Part shown: positions 1 to 12,435 of the stretch, in pieces
Layout of the letters: each line of letters begins with the position of its first letter
How positions within the stretch are numbered: the stretch's first letter is position 1
Assembly (NCBI GenBank): GCA_032173965.1
Contig: JAVUNC010000004.1
Coordinates: 64,912,501-64,976,500 of the forward strand
Direction of reading: 5' to 3'
Length of the DNA stretch: 64,000 nt
Origin: Sitta carolinensis
Lineage: Eukaryota > Chordata > Aves > Passeriformes > Sittidae
Made by a program: the position numbers and the translations under genes
The notes under the pieces: model-generated
Database searches by the model: none
Told to the model about the DNA's origin: nothing
What the model saw: only the letters and a program-made list of their open reading frames with translations

Positions 1-1199
1 AGTGGCAAGTAGTCACACTGCCAGTAGAAGTCACCTGTGTTTCAATACATAATGCATCACATTTTTAATTTTTAGAGAGGTTTTTGTACCATTGTAATAC
101 AGACAAGAACCCCATGTGAATTTTAAAAATTATTTTGAAGTCTGAAAACCTCATGCACCCCTTTCAGCATAGTTTTGTCCTGTTAGCAAGTGTCAGAAAG
201 TCCCAAAACCAAATTAAAGTACCAGGCAAAGCAACAGCTGCATGTTACCTGGAGTCCTCAGGTGCTCCTGTTGTACTGTTCACAGTGCCTTCATTAGGAA
301 GCCAGATGAGATATTTTCTGGTACCCAAGCACTAGCTAGTGTCCTAGGATTTTCATATGGTTTCATCATACACATATATCCACAGATGCCAAGTGAAGAA
401 ACAGTCTGGAGCAAAGTTCTTTTTTTGATTGTCTGGTTAGTGCTGACTCTACTTAGTGATAGAAGTCATAGGACCATTGGTAATTTTTATGATGGGAGTC
501 CTGCTTGCACAGTGAGCATCAGAATTAAGCCATATCCTTCTTGGAGAAACCCTGTTCATTTGGCTCCTTGCCCATAAGACCTCTTACACATACTGTGCTC
601 CCTCAAGATGTTTGATGATCCCTGTCAATAAGCTTTTGTAAATAGGATAAGGGTTTCACTTCCTCTGCATTCAAAGAAATAACACAGGAACCACTTTTGG
701 AACCACTATTTGTATGCAATGACTACAGAGAGAAGACTCTCATTACTCCTGGTTTTTAGTTTAAGGATTATGTGGTTGGGTAGTCGAGAGTTTTCATCTC
801 TGCTTTGGACAGCATTTTGCCATTTCCTAGGAACCCTCTGCTGTGAAAGTGTACCAATGCCTATAAATCAGCAGTGACAGCTGAGCTGTTAGATTCCTAG
901 AGAGCTGCTGTGCACGTCAATCACTTCCCTCTTCTATGTATTTTCATACTGATGGGAGGACAAAATGTAATACAATAAACAATGTCTCTCTTTGGCTGGC
1001 CCAACTAGTCACTGCCTATAAAGGAGTTGTGAGAAAACACCTTTAAAATCAGATATAGTTGAAGATTTATAGTTGATTTCCAGTTACTTAATTTAAGCTT
1101 CTGTGGGAGTCACTGCTGTATGTAAGGGCAATAACTATGGGGAGGGAAGTGAATTGACAGAACATGAGCTATAAAAATTAGTAGGCTGTTCAAGCCACT
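1..1199. other. Unique AT-rich non-coding DNA
   Basis: No recognisable gene, RNA or repeat. The short open frames near 135-577 have no domain, no initiation context and no splice structure I can recognise, and their composition looks like chance translation of AT-rich DNA. Confidence 0.6.
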
Positions 1200-1830
1200 G
1201 TTGTTGCCCTGTCTGGTGAACTGAAGTGTTAAAGAGTTTGACGACCCACAGGGTTAATTCTAATTACCACTTGCACATGATAAGGCTCTACCTTCCAGGT
1301 TTCCTAAAGCAGAGACTGCAAATTAGATTTACAGGTTAATATAACTATAAATGCTTCTTCTTTAAACAGTGTTCATGCAGAGATTATTTTGACTGAAATG
1401 ATAGCTACAGAAGAGTTGTATAATTATCATAAAAAGTAAAAAATGGTAATTGTTCTTAAAGCAAGTCAAACTTGTGAAGAATATCCAATGTAAACTTAAT
1501 TTCAGGCAATTTTGTTCCAATTACTGGTATGTATTTAGAAATATCTCCTCAAATTAGAATTGCTTTAGCCTCTCAGTTCAACTCCAAAACATTTTTCCGT
1601 GATAGCTTCACTTCATATTTTAATTGATTGGCAAATTAATGCGAGCTGTAACTGAGATAATATTGCAAGGCAATGAAATCAGGGGAATTAAACATTTAGA
1701 GCAGAGATGCTAGGTTTACTGAATTTTGAAGCTTGACATTTTTTCTTATTCTCCTGTAATTTCTATCATTAGCATTCATATGGACTGGCACAGTTTTGTA
1801 TTAATTCTTGTAACAGTACCTCACATTGCT
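1200..1830. other. Candidate conserved non-coding (enhancer-like) element
   Basis: This stretch has no open frame and no repeat signature. It is dense in TAAT/ATTA homeodomain-type cores and related short words, for example around 1256-1275, 1495-1560 and 1619-1650, where ATTGATTGG, AATTAATG and a lone CpG in GCGAGC lie together. That texture is typical of vertebrate developmental non-coding elements in gene deserts. This is an impression from composition and motif density only; conservation cannot be assessed from one sequence. Confidence 0.25.
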
Positions 1831-4800
1831 GATTATTTCTGTGACTCAGAAACAATTGCACTCCTGACCACAGTATGATTTCTTTCAGCCAATAGATACA
1901 TTGGATATGAAACTTCTAAGAGTTGTTTTTAGTTTTTATTTACTTGACATTACATTGGTCAGAGGAGTCCAGGAAACAGCTCCCAGTTTTTGCTCCATAT
2001 GGGAACATGGTTGCTGCTGTGGCACTGTGGAAGAAGTCCAAGCTCAGAGTCTTGTCTTGGCTTCATCAGTTTAGTAAAATTAGTCCTAGTTGAAAATCCT
2101 TCTCTCACCATTGTAAATGAGATGTAGGCAACAGTGAGATTTAAGCTGTAGTACCTCTTCCCAGGCAGAGAGTAAATGAGGGAGGTTCCATTCTACTAAG
2201 GTCATTGCTCTGGGGTTGGATGCTCTGGCTTTTGCAGTGGCACTGAGCAGATGGTGGTGACTAAACACTTTGTATCAGTGCAGCAAGTTATGCTCCTTGA
2301 AATCAAGTTACAGGCGTGCATCAAAACAGTCTCACCTATAAAGCTGCTCTGTAACCTGCTTGACTGTGAAAGTTCCACAAAAGGTGTCCCTGCATGTTTT
2401 GGTGTCAGCAGAAGTGTTCTGCTACGAACAAGACAGTGATCAGAGTTTAATCTGGAGAGAGTTAAGATTGGATTGCATTCCCAGAGACTTTTTTTTTACC
2501 AGCAAAAGGTACTCCAAGCCTCTCACCCAAACCTGATTTTACTTTCTTTTTCTTTTTTCTCCTGAAAGAAGGATAAACAAAAGCCTGCCCCCTTGTTGGT
2601 TTGCTTTTGACAGGACTTTGACAACCTTGCACTCAACAGATTATGCCTGCGTCTCAAAGTACAACCCACCTATCCAATTTCAGAAAGCCAGTTATGGAGT
2701 AGGACAAAAAAATACAACTAAAGGAATTCAGAGGGGAAAAAACCCCCAAAATTTATTAGCTCAGTGTGCAATTGCTTATTGCAACATGCAGAGAAGCAGC
2801 TCCTTAATCAGCCAGCTGTCTTTGTGTAAGGGAAGAGGAGAGGATGGAGTTCTGGGTCAGTGGAGCTGGTGGTCTCTATCAAAAAGGACACTGGAGGAGG
2901 CCTTCAGGGCCAGGTCTGCTGCTGGTAAATGTGCTTCATAACCCCCAGTGCTGCTCCTCAGTATTTGTACGCCAAGCATGCTGAGAAGTGCAGGGAGGAG
3001 CCCTTGTCCAGTACTCTCAGCACCCTGTGACTTACAGGCTCTTGTCGACCAGCAAAGAATGCCCTTCTACTCTAAGACATTTTCAAAATAGAATCATGAA
3101 ATCCTTTTGCTTTCCAGTGGCACATTTGATGCAGTGGGGGAGGGAACTGCCATGTGTGTAGCCAGGGTGTTAATGCAGGCAGCCACTCAAGAGAAACAAT
3201 CATCTTTAATGCCAACAGCAAGAGGTGCCAATCTCAGTGAGACAGGGCAATGCACGGGTCTGTCAGTCCTGCTTTGGAACCCAGCCAGGTTCTTCCCACC
3301 CCACCATCTCAGGGCACTGCCAGCACTCAGGACATCCGAAACATCACAGGCAACTCTCACGGGCCTAAAACGATCATTAATAATGCAAAACATTCCTACA
3401 AGTGACCTAATCCTCCGCAATGATGGGAAGAAACAAGATGTGGGAGTGCAGATCTAAGGCAATCAAGGATCTTTGAATCTTTACAACAAGGATACTGTGA
3501 TGAAGGAGGGAAATAAAATTTCTTTTAATCTAAAGAGGCAGTGCAAGTATTTACAGTGAATTATTCATATTCACATGTCACTGCATGGTCTTGCAACAGG
3601 TTTTCAAGCAGGAATCTTCTCCCATTGCTCTGTTAATGGAGAGACTTCCAAAAGGCTGCAGTTTTGAATTGCTCAGAATTACCTGAAGTGATAGTTCTTT
3701 CCTTAGCTTATGGATTAATTCTGATGACCAACTCAGTTTATAACCTTTAATTTCTGAAACACCTTTTTCTGCAATTCATTCCCCACAGTGTTAATCTGTA
3801 AGTCTAGTTTATATATATATATAAGTAATATATGTAATTTAGGGATGAATTTTGTGTCTCTTAACAACCATCATAAAATAAAAAGTTTTCACTCTATTAT
3901 GTGGAGTGGTTTTCTGTTTGTATAACAGGTCTTTAATAAGCACAGTAAAAAAAAGTATTTCTGAATCAAGTAACATTACAACAGCTGATAGCTGTATTTA
4001 CTATCATTACCTGGAAAAACAAAAATTTTGATCACTGCATGCTGACCTGGCTACTGATAGTGATTCTGCCACCTGCAAAGTCTCACCAGTGATTTGTCTT
4101 GATTTTTATAAAGTGACCTGAATTTTCATATCCATAAATAACTGCAAACACACAAGTATTAATATGAAGGAGTTGGAGTGCACTTTATTAAAGTTCATAT
4201 CTTTAATTGCTAGGCTTACAACAAAGACTTTTATTGATGGGAGTACACTTATGAGTTTTATAGAGTATGTTCAGTAAAGAGATGTTTGTTCCAGAAAGTT
4301 GGTGCAAAGTTTTCACACTGTCTTAAAAGTTCCTCAAACCCTAGACCTGATTTAATTTCTCTGTTTACTCTGAAGATCTTTCTAAACACTGGCAACATTT
4401 GCCATAGATTTAAAGGTTGTAGTTAAATTACTTTGTAGCTATCCAGTTTGCTCTATCCTCTCCATCTGTCAAGCAAGATTTCTATTTTCCTCTCCAAATG
4501 TTCTATAACTCTCAGAATTTTAAGGATTTCATTTTTTTTTAGTATTACTCTGTATAACAATCTCTTAACAATGCTGGACCATATCAAAATGCTTTCACAA
4601 ATGCATAACACAGAGCATGCACAGTATGACACAACTTTCTTGGAGTGGCTCCCTGTGACCTGTGTTGAGCCCAGGATGTACTGCTATTTTTACCAGAAGG
4701 TGTGACTGATCGCTGAAATAAACTACAGCAGCAGATTCTCTGTTTCCTGAAGTCCTCAAATGGAAACTGCTGATATGCATGGAACTGGGTTAGATGGTGC

Positions 4801-5889
4801 TTCCTAATGTTAAACTGAGTGGCAGCCCCTCTGAGATGGCCGTGTCCTGTTAATTCATTGGATTATCCCAAAGCAAAAGCACCATTCAGTCTCCCAGATA
4901 ACTTTTGTTTTGCTGAGGAGCTTCAGCAGCCAGTAAACAGTGAATAACGTGCTGAGAAAACTACCAAAAAGTCCAGGTGCAGACACACAAATTCTGTGTA
5001 ATACCTGACTTCAAATCAAACATGCAGACATGCTGGGGAAGAACAAGATTAATTCAGGCTCAGAGTACAAGTGGAGAAATTTCAGGTGAGTTTAAAGTCA
5101 CTTGAACTGATGCTGTTAGCAATTGATCTAAATTACCTCTAATGATTTACTGGCAATTTATTCTGGACAAAACCAATGTTTGCCACCAAGGGTTATGGAA
5201 GGAACAAGCTTTTTTTCCCCCTGTTTCTTTGCTGAAGGAAGCTTTTCTGCAGGACAGATGGAGACTTTTTTAGACCCCTCTTCTCTGTCTTTTTTAGTTC
5301 ACCCCACAACATATTGAAGAATTCTGGATTTTGCTTTTTGCTAATGGGGCATCTAGTGAGCCTGATATGATAGTAATATGAAGCTTTTGACTTAATTAAG
5401 AAATCATTAACACAGGGATTCAGGGAATCTCAACTATTTTAACGAGACCCCCTGTTGATGCTGGGCACATTTGGTTTCCTTTTGGAAAGACTGCAGGAAA
5501 ATTCCTATGCAGTTATAACTGAACTTTTATTTTGCCTTGGTGTCTGGGGTGTTAATATTTGATCATGGATGTGCTACCAGTAATTGCAAAGGAAAATTGT
5601 TGATGGAAAAGCTGACAGCTGTTTACAGCAAATCCTAATGGTGTGTCCTAGATTAGCAGGAAAGCCTGACACATTGATGTTTAAGTCTTTTTTCATGAAT
5701 GTTTCATCACTAGCAGTAATAAGTCTTTGTGCGTCAATAATTTTCTACTCGATCCCTCTGATTTTCTTCCAAATTAAGTCATATTCTCACTTGCGCTATC
5801 ACCTAAATGCCAGATGCTCAAAGCCATTTAGGCATATCTGTGCTGGCTGTCACACCACAGCAGCTTTTAAGGTGTGTGGGTTTTGCAGC
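1831..5889. other. Unique non-coding DNA, no gene seen
   Basis: AT-rich sequence with only a short (TA)n run near 3810-3822. Open frames at 2618-2941, 3107-3457 and 5584-6039 show no recognisable family. The last has one hydrophobic stretch followed by a Cys-rich tail, but the tail falls in a GC-richer patch and has no supporting feature. Confidence 0.55.
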
Positions 5890-6780
5890 AGCACTCATGA
5901 ATGTGTCCTGGGTGGATTGGCTCCTGCGGACACGGGCAGGCACTCAGGGAAGGAATGCATGGCATGCAGGGAAGGAGGACATGGCAGCTGGTGTGGGGGC
6001 CACAATGGGTGCCCAAACAACCCTACAGAGCAGATGTAGTAGAGACACACAAGGCTGAAGCCTTGCTGGGCTGCTTGGCTCACGATGAGTACCACTGTGA
6101 GCTTGGAGATCTGATCTCCTTCCCCCTAGAAGCCAATATCCCCTTGTTTGCTTGTGGTCAACTGTAATCTGGGTCTCCTAGGCCTGAAGTTTCTGAGTTT
6201 CTAAGTTCAGTTTCTTCATGTGTTTTGGTTTAGGAAGACCTGGCTCTCACAGGCTTGACATAAACATTGCCATTGTTTTTGTAACCAGTGTAATGGTTTG
6301 GATTCTTTTCTGTGGGACAGACTCTCTCTGATGTCTTTCAGCTTTGGCCAAGGGGGTGAAGAATTCTGTTACTCTTCCTACCAGTGAGACTGGCCTGTTC
6401 AAAAAAATATTCAAGGGGGTCAATTGTTTGAATAAATTTGGAGTCAGATCATGTTCTAATGAGGAAATCCTGTTGTTTGTTACTCACCACAGAGACAGTC
6501 AATCACCTCCCGCTTTTTGTTGTACCACTGGGCTGTGTGTCGGGGTGCAAGGAGGGCTGGCAGCTCCCAAAAGGCAGGCGAGGTGGGAAATTCAAGTGAC
6601 TGGTACTTGTACCTGCCCCAAGGGGTGCAGAGAGGAGTGAAGCCCATGTCCTGACACGGCCTGGAGGCCCCCTCTGCTCCCCTCCTGGGTCAGAGCTTAC
6701 ACTGCATAGCGCAGGGTACAGGGCAGGTGGCAGACTGAGCCTCTGCTCCAGTGGACTCCTGGCTGTTCACCATGCTCCAG
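5890..6780. other. GC-richer patch, origin unknown
   Basis: Base composition rises clearly compared with both flanks (G-rich around 5930-6010 and 6530-6740). Several frames stay open on both strands because stop codons are AT-rich, so open frames here carry little weight. There is no CpG island character. The patch could be an old, unrecognisable retroelement or a decayed exon cluster. I cannot assign it. Confidence 0.35.
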
Positions 6781-8128
6781 CAAATCACTGACAAATCATA
6801 GTGAGTTTGTTGGGAGACTGGAGCTCTACTTGCCTTGAAACCACTTACAAGTTCTTCTGCTACCTTTGAAGTAGTGCTCCTTTTGCCCTGTAGCAGGGGA
6901 GAAGTGCATGGAAGTGCTCCATGCAGTTGCTGTGCTGTGTTCCATGGCAGTGCATGCAGTTCATGGTATCAGACCCTGTGCACAGAAGAACTGCAGTTAG
7001 GTCTGCAACCATAATGTAACTTAGAGAAAGGCTTTTTTCTGGAGATTTTACTTCAGATTTTCCAATTTAACCCTTAAATCTTCAGATTAGGTGAGTATCA
7101 CAGTATCCATTTGCTAGGAAGACACCTTCCCAGTCTCAAAACTCAGGATAAAAGACCTGAGACTTCAAATACCAACTCTGTTTGCTACAAAAATATGTAA
7201 TCAATTATTTTTAGACATTTCTTATGACCTTGTACAGGATAGTAGGTGCAGAAAGTGACTTTTGAATACTTAAAGTGACATTAATTACTGGCATGTCACG
7301 TACTTGTGGATGTGGAAGTCCAGCTGGTAAAACAAGAGACAAATAAATGAGAAAGTGTTTAGCCTGAAGACTGAAACTCATCATGGGACTTACTATGTGA
7401 ACCAAAGCTGCAGCAAATAGGTCAGCATACTTTCAACACAGTTGGGCTTTGTTAGTCAAGTTTAAAAGAAACTTTTCAAACAAGTGGATATTTATAGCAC
7501 CTAAAACTTTAATTGCTGAAAGCTTTTTTCCCGCAAGTATGTTAATTTTTTTTTTTTTTTTCAGTATCATATTTTCTTCATCTCACCCCCAGTTTCTGAT
7601 AAGGAACTTTATTTTTCAGATAGCCTTCACTCTCAGGTAAATAAGCTATCCTGTAGCTACAGGTCACCTTGTAGATTTATTAGAGATGAATCAATTAATT
7701 GTATCTTTAGGGAGAGCACTGGCATAGAAATGAGGTAAGAGAGTAGATGGGTGCAGTGGTTAATAACCAGGAGAAAAATTTGTTCTCTCTTCTCCTTCAC
7801 AGAGTTTTTATGCAAGCTGGCAAGGCACATGTCAAATTGCCCATAGATAATTATACCTGCACTGTTAAGCTGATATATAAGTGAAAGATATGATGAAAAA
7901 AATTTCAATAACGTCTGTCTATGGCAAAGACAGTGAATGAAAAATATAAATTAGCCCCCTCCATGCAGCTGTGCTCACTTTGCCTCAAGTGGCCCCTGGC
8001 TGACCACAGCCATTTATTTGTTTCAGTCCTTTGGGTAGCACAGGCACCCTTGTCGCTCTACCCTGACCTGTCAGGCTACAGCCCATCTCTGTGAAGGGGG
8101 GACACATTCTGGCTCAGGTTTTCAACAG
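6781..8128. other. Unique non-coding DNA
   Basis: AT-rich sequence with a T-run at 7546-7561. No gene, RNA or interspersed repeat recognised. Confidence 0.55.
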
Positions 8129-8180
8129 GTCAGCACTGAGTATTCTTGCTGTCCTCTGCCTCCTGGCTGTTGCTGCTGAG
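8129..8180 (+). other. Weak candidate exon, 52 nt, hydrophobic frame
   Basis: A CAG acceptor ends at 8128 after a modest pyrimidine stretch, and a consensus donor GAG|GTAAGG begins at 8181. One frame across the segment reads as a continuous hydrophobic run (SALSILAVLCLLAVAAE), like the core of a signal peptide. No ATG precedes it in frame nearby; the frame upstream begins only with a GTG at 8091. The acceptor is not strong and no homologous protein is recognised, so chance is the default explanation. Confidence 0.12.
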
Positions 8181-8350
8181 GTAAGGAAATACCCTTTAAT
8201 ACCTGCAGGACATCTGGTAGCCAACCCAGTCCACAGGAAGGAAGAAGATGGCATTCAGAGTAATTTAAAAGAGAGGGAGTCTGAAAGGGCTGCATGGCAG
8301 GCTCTTGCCATGAGAACAGCAGGTAGTGTGGGAGTGAGATGAGGGAAACA

Positions 8351-8520
8351 GGGCAGTGGGAAGAAGCACTCAGGGATGGGCAGTGGGAAGGAGCACTCAG
8401 GGATGGGCAGTGGGAAGGAGCACTCAGGGATGGGCAGTGGGAAGGAGCACTCAGGGATGGGCAGTGGGAAGGAGCACTCAGGGATGGGCAGTGGGAAGGA
8501 GCACTCAGGGATGGGCAGTG
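8351..8520. repeat. 27-bp minisatellite, six full copies plus 8 bp
   Basis: Six head-to-tail 27-bp units begin at 8351, 8378, 8405, 8432, 8459 and 8486, followed by a partial unit (GGGCAGTG) ending at 8520. The unit starts GGGCAGTGGGAAGGAGCACT. Units 2-6 are identical; unit 1 has a single A for G change. The period is a multiple of three, so every frame without a stop stays open. This produces several artificial open frames on both strands (a nine-residue QWEGALRDG repeat on plus). The near-perfect identity points to recent expansion. Confidence 0.97.
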
Positions 8521-11040
8521 CTGCTCACACTCCACCAGTGCTGGAAAGCAGCACATGATCCCCTTTCCTTGGCTCTGTGGAGGAGACTTGTCAGTCCATG
8601 AGGGCCTGATCATCAGAGCCCTGCTGTAAGATTCCATGAAAATGAAACTCGTTATTTTTTGTAATGTGCATAAACACAGGGAAGTGCCTTTCTCCTGAGT
8701 AGTCCTTGGCCCATAATGACTCTGTCCTGCTGTGCTAGAGTGGCTCCTTCATGTAACATCACAGTGGTATGCTGGGGATGAAGGGGATCTTGTATAATAA
8801 TTGCACACACTTGTGATTTCTCCTTCCCTTCTGGACCCTACTCACACACAAACTGTTCCCAGAAACCCTTTTAAGTCAAAATTACCCACTGACCTTTAGA
8901 CTCCTCTGCCTAAAATGACTCAGATAAAATGAGAGTTGATTTTCATGTTGAACTAAAACAATTTTTAAGTGAAATTTGCTGAACTATTAAAAAATATAAT
9001 TTTTATATGATTCTGTACTTTTAGGCTTCTTTTAGAAAATAATTCAATGGCAAAAAGATTATTTTTCTGTAGTATTCTGGATCCAAACTGAATAAAGATG
9101 AATAAGCAATTTTGATTATAAGTCTGTTTGTCTAATTTTACCAAGCAAAAATCATCAGGGATAAGCTTTGAAAATATTATCTCCAAAAAAGATATTAATT
9201 AATTTATAACTATTTTCAATCAAAAAGTAGAAATGTTTAATTTCTACAAGTTTTATTCCATGGGTTATGACATTTGATACTTTTTATACTAAAGCATTGG
9301 AAAGTATTTTGTTTACACTTGTTAACATTTTCTAGTTAGTATTTTTTTGTGGGTGACACAATAGTCTTCATTTTAAGAAAAGAGAAGTTAATTTTGATTT
9401 CCATTTCAGTTTTTTTTGTGACAAATATGTGTGATACCCCAGGCTACTGTTGTTTGTATGGCAAGCTGCCTGTGTGACTTTGACTGAGAGGCACCTGATT
9501 TCACTTTGGTATTTCACAGAGCCCAGAAGCAATATTGTTCACAAAAAAGAATGGCAAATGGAGAGAAGCACTGGGGATAGACTACCTGTTCTAATCTATG
9601 CAGGGGAAAGCTTACACAAGCTAGTCCTGGTGCCTCTTGGACATGTTTTTCACTGGATGATTTCTTCCCTCTTGGGGTGTTTTTCCAATTTGTCTTAGCT
9701 CATGCAAAACGAGAGTGAGCCTTGCTAATGATGAGGAGCCTGAAATTACCCAGTAATTTAGAGTTCTTATGGTGCCCAGGAATTGCCTCTAAATGGCTTC
9801 TCTGAGATTGGAACTGGGGAAAAAAATTAAATGTCAAAAGAGAGAGTATACAGACAGTTGCCTTGGTGAACAAACATTGCTCCACCAGAAGCACTTCTGG
9901 AGGCTCAGGAGTGATCTTCATTTCATCAGGTGAGGCTTTGCCATTTCCCTTAAGGTCGGGGCTCTGCCAATGCATGCAGTCTGTGCTGGGTCTGTGGGAG
10001 CCAGATGGGATCTTTCCATTGTCTGTAGTAGGGATGGTTTAAGGCTTTATCTCTCAAATTATTTGTGTCCCACTATGTAAAACGACCCTCACATTTAAAA
10101 TATTACCTGTATAAAAATACTCTCCCACAATAGAAGCCATGATTCTGCATGCTGGTTTGGTTTTACAAAACTCTGTGGTGCTGCAGAACCAACATGTACT
10201 AGTAAATGAGAAAAGCAGTTCTACAGGCTTTTGTCTCTTCCAAGCTGAAAACTCATTAATATTTATTACTGAACAGGTGTAACTGAAATTACGAGGAACT
10301 CACTTGTATGGTGCCACAATCTTCAACTAGTTAATTTTAAATTTGTGATTAGATTTTCTCCAGCAGTTTAATTACTGAACACAAGGGAGGACCATATTGC
10401 AAGAGAAAGATGAAGTGAAAGTCATTTTATTGCACAACCTATCCTCAGATTCTAAAAATCCATGGAAAAACTCCTCCTCCTGTTTAGCTGATTCTGCTCA
10501 ATATACAGGATTCAGTCCTCCACTACATGACTGGTGTGGTAACAGCTCTCTGCATTCACTGAAAATTAAAACTGCCCCAAGGAATTCAGAGCAAGCACTA
10601 GACTGACCTATGCAGAGGATAAAAGAGTGATCCTGTGAACTTGTTTATGAATAAAAATTCCTTTGCTACTGTTAGAAAGTTTTCTTTTGCAATAATTGGA
10701 GGTTTTCCTTATCTGTGAAAACCTGGATGATTCAAAATACCCTTTTTCTACTCCAACTCTCAGCATTTAATTTTCAGTCTATCACTGGACTGTTTTTCAT
10801 GTAAACCAGGAGTCCTTTGACATTAGAACTGTATTCAAAGTGGGGTAATGACTCCTTTATCTGAACCAATTAAATGACAATGATTTATTTTGTAAAAACA
10901 ACAGTAAATGTGAACGCCAGTTTTATAGCCCCCAGGGCTCTCTTTTTGAAATAAGCTTTCCTAATAGTTGAGATGAGCTCAGAGAAGCCATTGATATTTC
11001 CAAATTACACTTTAAAGACCATGAAAACTTCTGCTTTTGC
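8521..11040. other. Unique non-coding DNA
   Basis: Low-GC sequence, especially 8930-9430. No repeat family or exon recognised; the open frames at 9450-9698 and 9700-9975 have no identifiable features. Confidence 0.55.
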
Positions 11041-11636
11041 TTCTTCCTTCTCTCTTCTCTCTCCTTCTCTTTCTCTTCTCTTCTCTCTCTCTTCTCTTCT
11101 CTTCTCTTCCTCTCTTCTCTTCTCTTCTTCTCTTCCTCTCTCTCTTCTCTTCTCTCTCTTCTCTTCTCTTCTCTCTCCTCTTCTCTTCTCTTCTCTCTCT
11201 CTCTTCTCTTCTCTCTCTTCTCTCTCTCTTCCTCTCTCCTCTCTCTTCCTCTCTCTCTCCTTCTCCTTCCTCTCTCTCTTCCTCTCCTCTCTCTCTCTCT
11301 CTCTCTCTCTCCTCTCCTCTCCTCTCCTCTCTCTCCTTCTCTCCTCTCCTCTCCTCTCCTCTCCTCTCCTCTCCTCTCCTCTCCTCTCCTCTCCTCTCCC
11401 TCTCCTCTCCTCTCCTCTCCTCTCCTCCTCTCCTCTCCTCTCCTCTCCTCTCCTCTCCTCTCCTCTCCTCCCTCCCCTCCCCTTTCCTCTCCTCTCCTCT
11501 CCTCTCCTCTCCTCTCCCTCTCCTCTCCTCTCCTCTCCTCTCCTCTCCTCCTCCTCTCCTCTCCTCTCCTCTCCCTCTCCTCTCCTCTCCTCTCCTCTCC
11601 TCTCCTCCTCCCTCTCCTCTCCTCTCCTCTCTCCCT
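11041..11636 (+). repeat. 596-nt pure homopyrimidine (TC-rich) satellite
   Basis: Every base from 11041 to 11636 on the plus strand is C or T. Internal structure: a TCTTC/TCTC-rich segment to about 11220, mixed CTCTT/CTCC to about 11280, a (CT)n run near 11290-11310, then a CCTCT pentamer array with a few CCTCCT or CCCT slips to the end. The minus strand is pure GA. The long Arg/Glu/Gly- or Ser/Leu-rich open frames in this interval are by-products of this composition, not genes. Mirror symmetry makes intramolecular triplex (H-DNA) formation plausible. Confidence 0.98.
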
Positions 11637-12430
11637 GCACACCGTTGCAATCTGAGCTCAGTCTCCTCTCTGCAGGGTTCTGCCAGAGGCAGCTGTAGGT
11701 TCTGTCCCCTCTCACAGCTGCCCAGGTGCTGATCCAGATCCCCGTGGCTGAGCAGCTGTGTGCTGCTGGGCTTCTTGGCTCATCCCATGTGCTGTGCTGC
11801 TGGAACATTGATCCATGTCTGGGTTCTAGCCTTGGGATAAGGAGGTGCTTCCTCATCACAGGAAATCTCAGTGAGGGCCAGCACCTCTTCATGTGCCATG
11901 CTGGGGAGCTGAACATGAATACAATACAGATTCAACTGCTGCCAGGTCTGGCTGTGCCCTGCTGTTCCCAGTCCCTCAGAGGTGTCCAGGTAGGTCTGCT
12001 GTGTCCCAGACAATGCTGCAGCTGTCACTGTGCCTCAGCCTTGGCCTCACCCCACGGAAATGGGCCCTGCTGGGCTTAGGTTGGTGCTCTCTCCAGTGGG
12101 ATGCTGTAACGAGATGCAAAGTGTGCAGAGAGAGTTGATGGCTCTGCTGAGGCCAACGCCTTCTCCACAGACTATAACGTCATATCTTCCCTCTGTGCCA
12201 TGTGAACAAAGTCCAAGAAGGATCAGATACACAAGGGCAGCCATCTGGCATGACTCAGAAATCCAGTTTTAGCAAATGTCTTGAGACAGGTACCTGTGCT
12301 GATCTCAGTATAGACAGAGGGAATAAAGGACTTGCAGACTGCACCAGGGGCTTGTACACTGTCTGCTACAGCAAGCAGCCTTGAAGCAGTCAGGAAACAT
12401 GTCACCCAAAAGTGGAGAGAGATTCCAAAA
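11637..12430. other. GC-richer unique patch beside the pyrimidine tract
   Basis: GC is higher than in the surroundings, with many CTG/CAG words and no CpG enrichment. Short frames are open on both strands without splice support or a recognised family. This may be an old retroelement remnant. Confidence 0.35.
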
Positions 12431-12435
12431 CACTA

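Noticed and set aside
5584..6039. 151-codon frame with a hydrophobic stretch and Cys-rich end
   Set aside because: The Cys/Gly-rich part falls in a GC-rich patch where several frames are open; no family recognised and no gene context.
6289..6780. TGTAATGGTTTGG at 6289 as a possible start of another LTR
   Set aside because: The start resembles some avian LTRs, but I found no matching CA end, target duplication or TATA/AATAAA order.
8122..8637. Open frames with nine-residue repeats on both strands
   Set aside because: The 27-bp minisatellite period is a multiple of three, so frames remain open mechanically. Not a CRISPR array either: units are adjacent without unique spacers.
10923..11916. 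Long open frames of 200-300 codons on both strands, Arg/Glu/Gly-rich or Ser/Leu/Pro-rich
   Set aside because: They are produced by the homopyrimidine tract, which contains no stop codons in most frames. Open in many frames at once, no domain.
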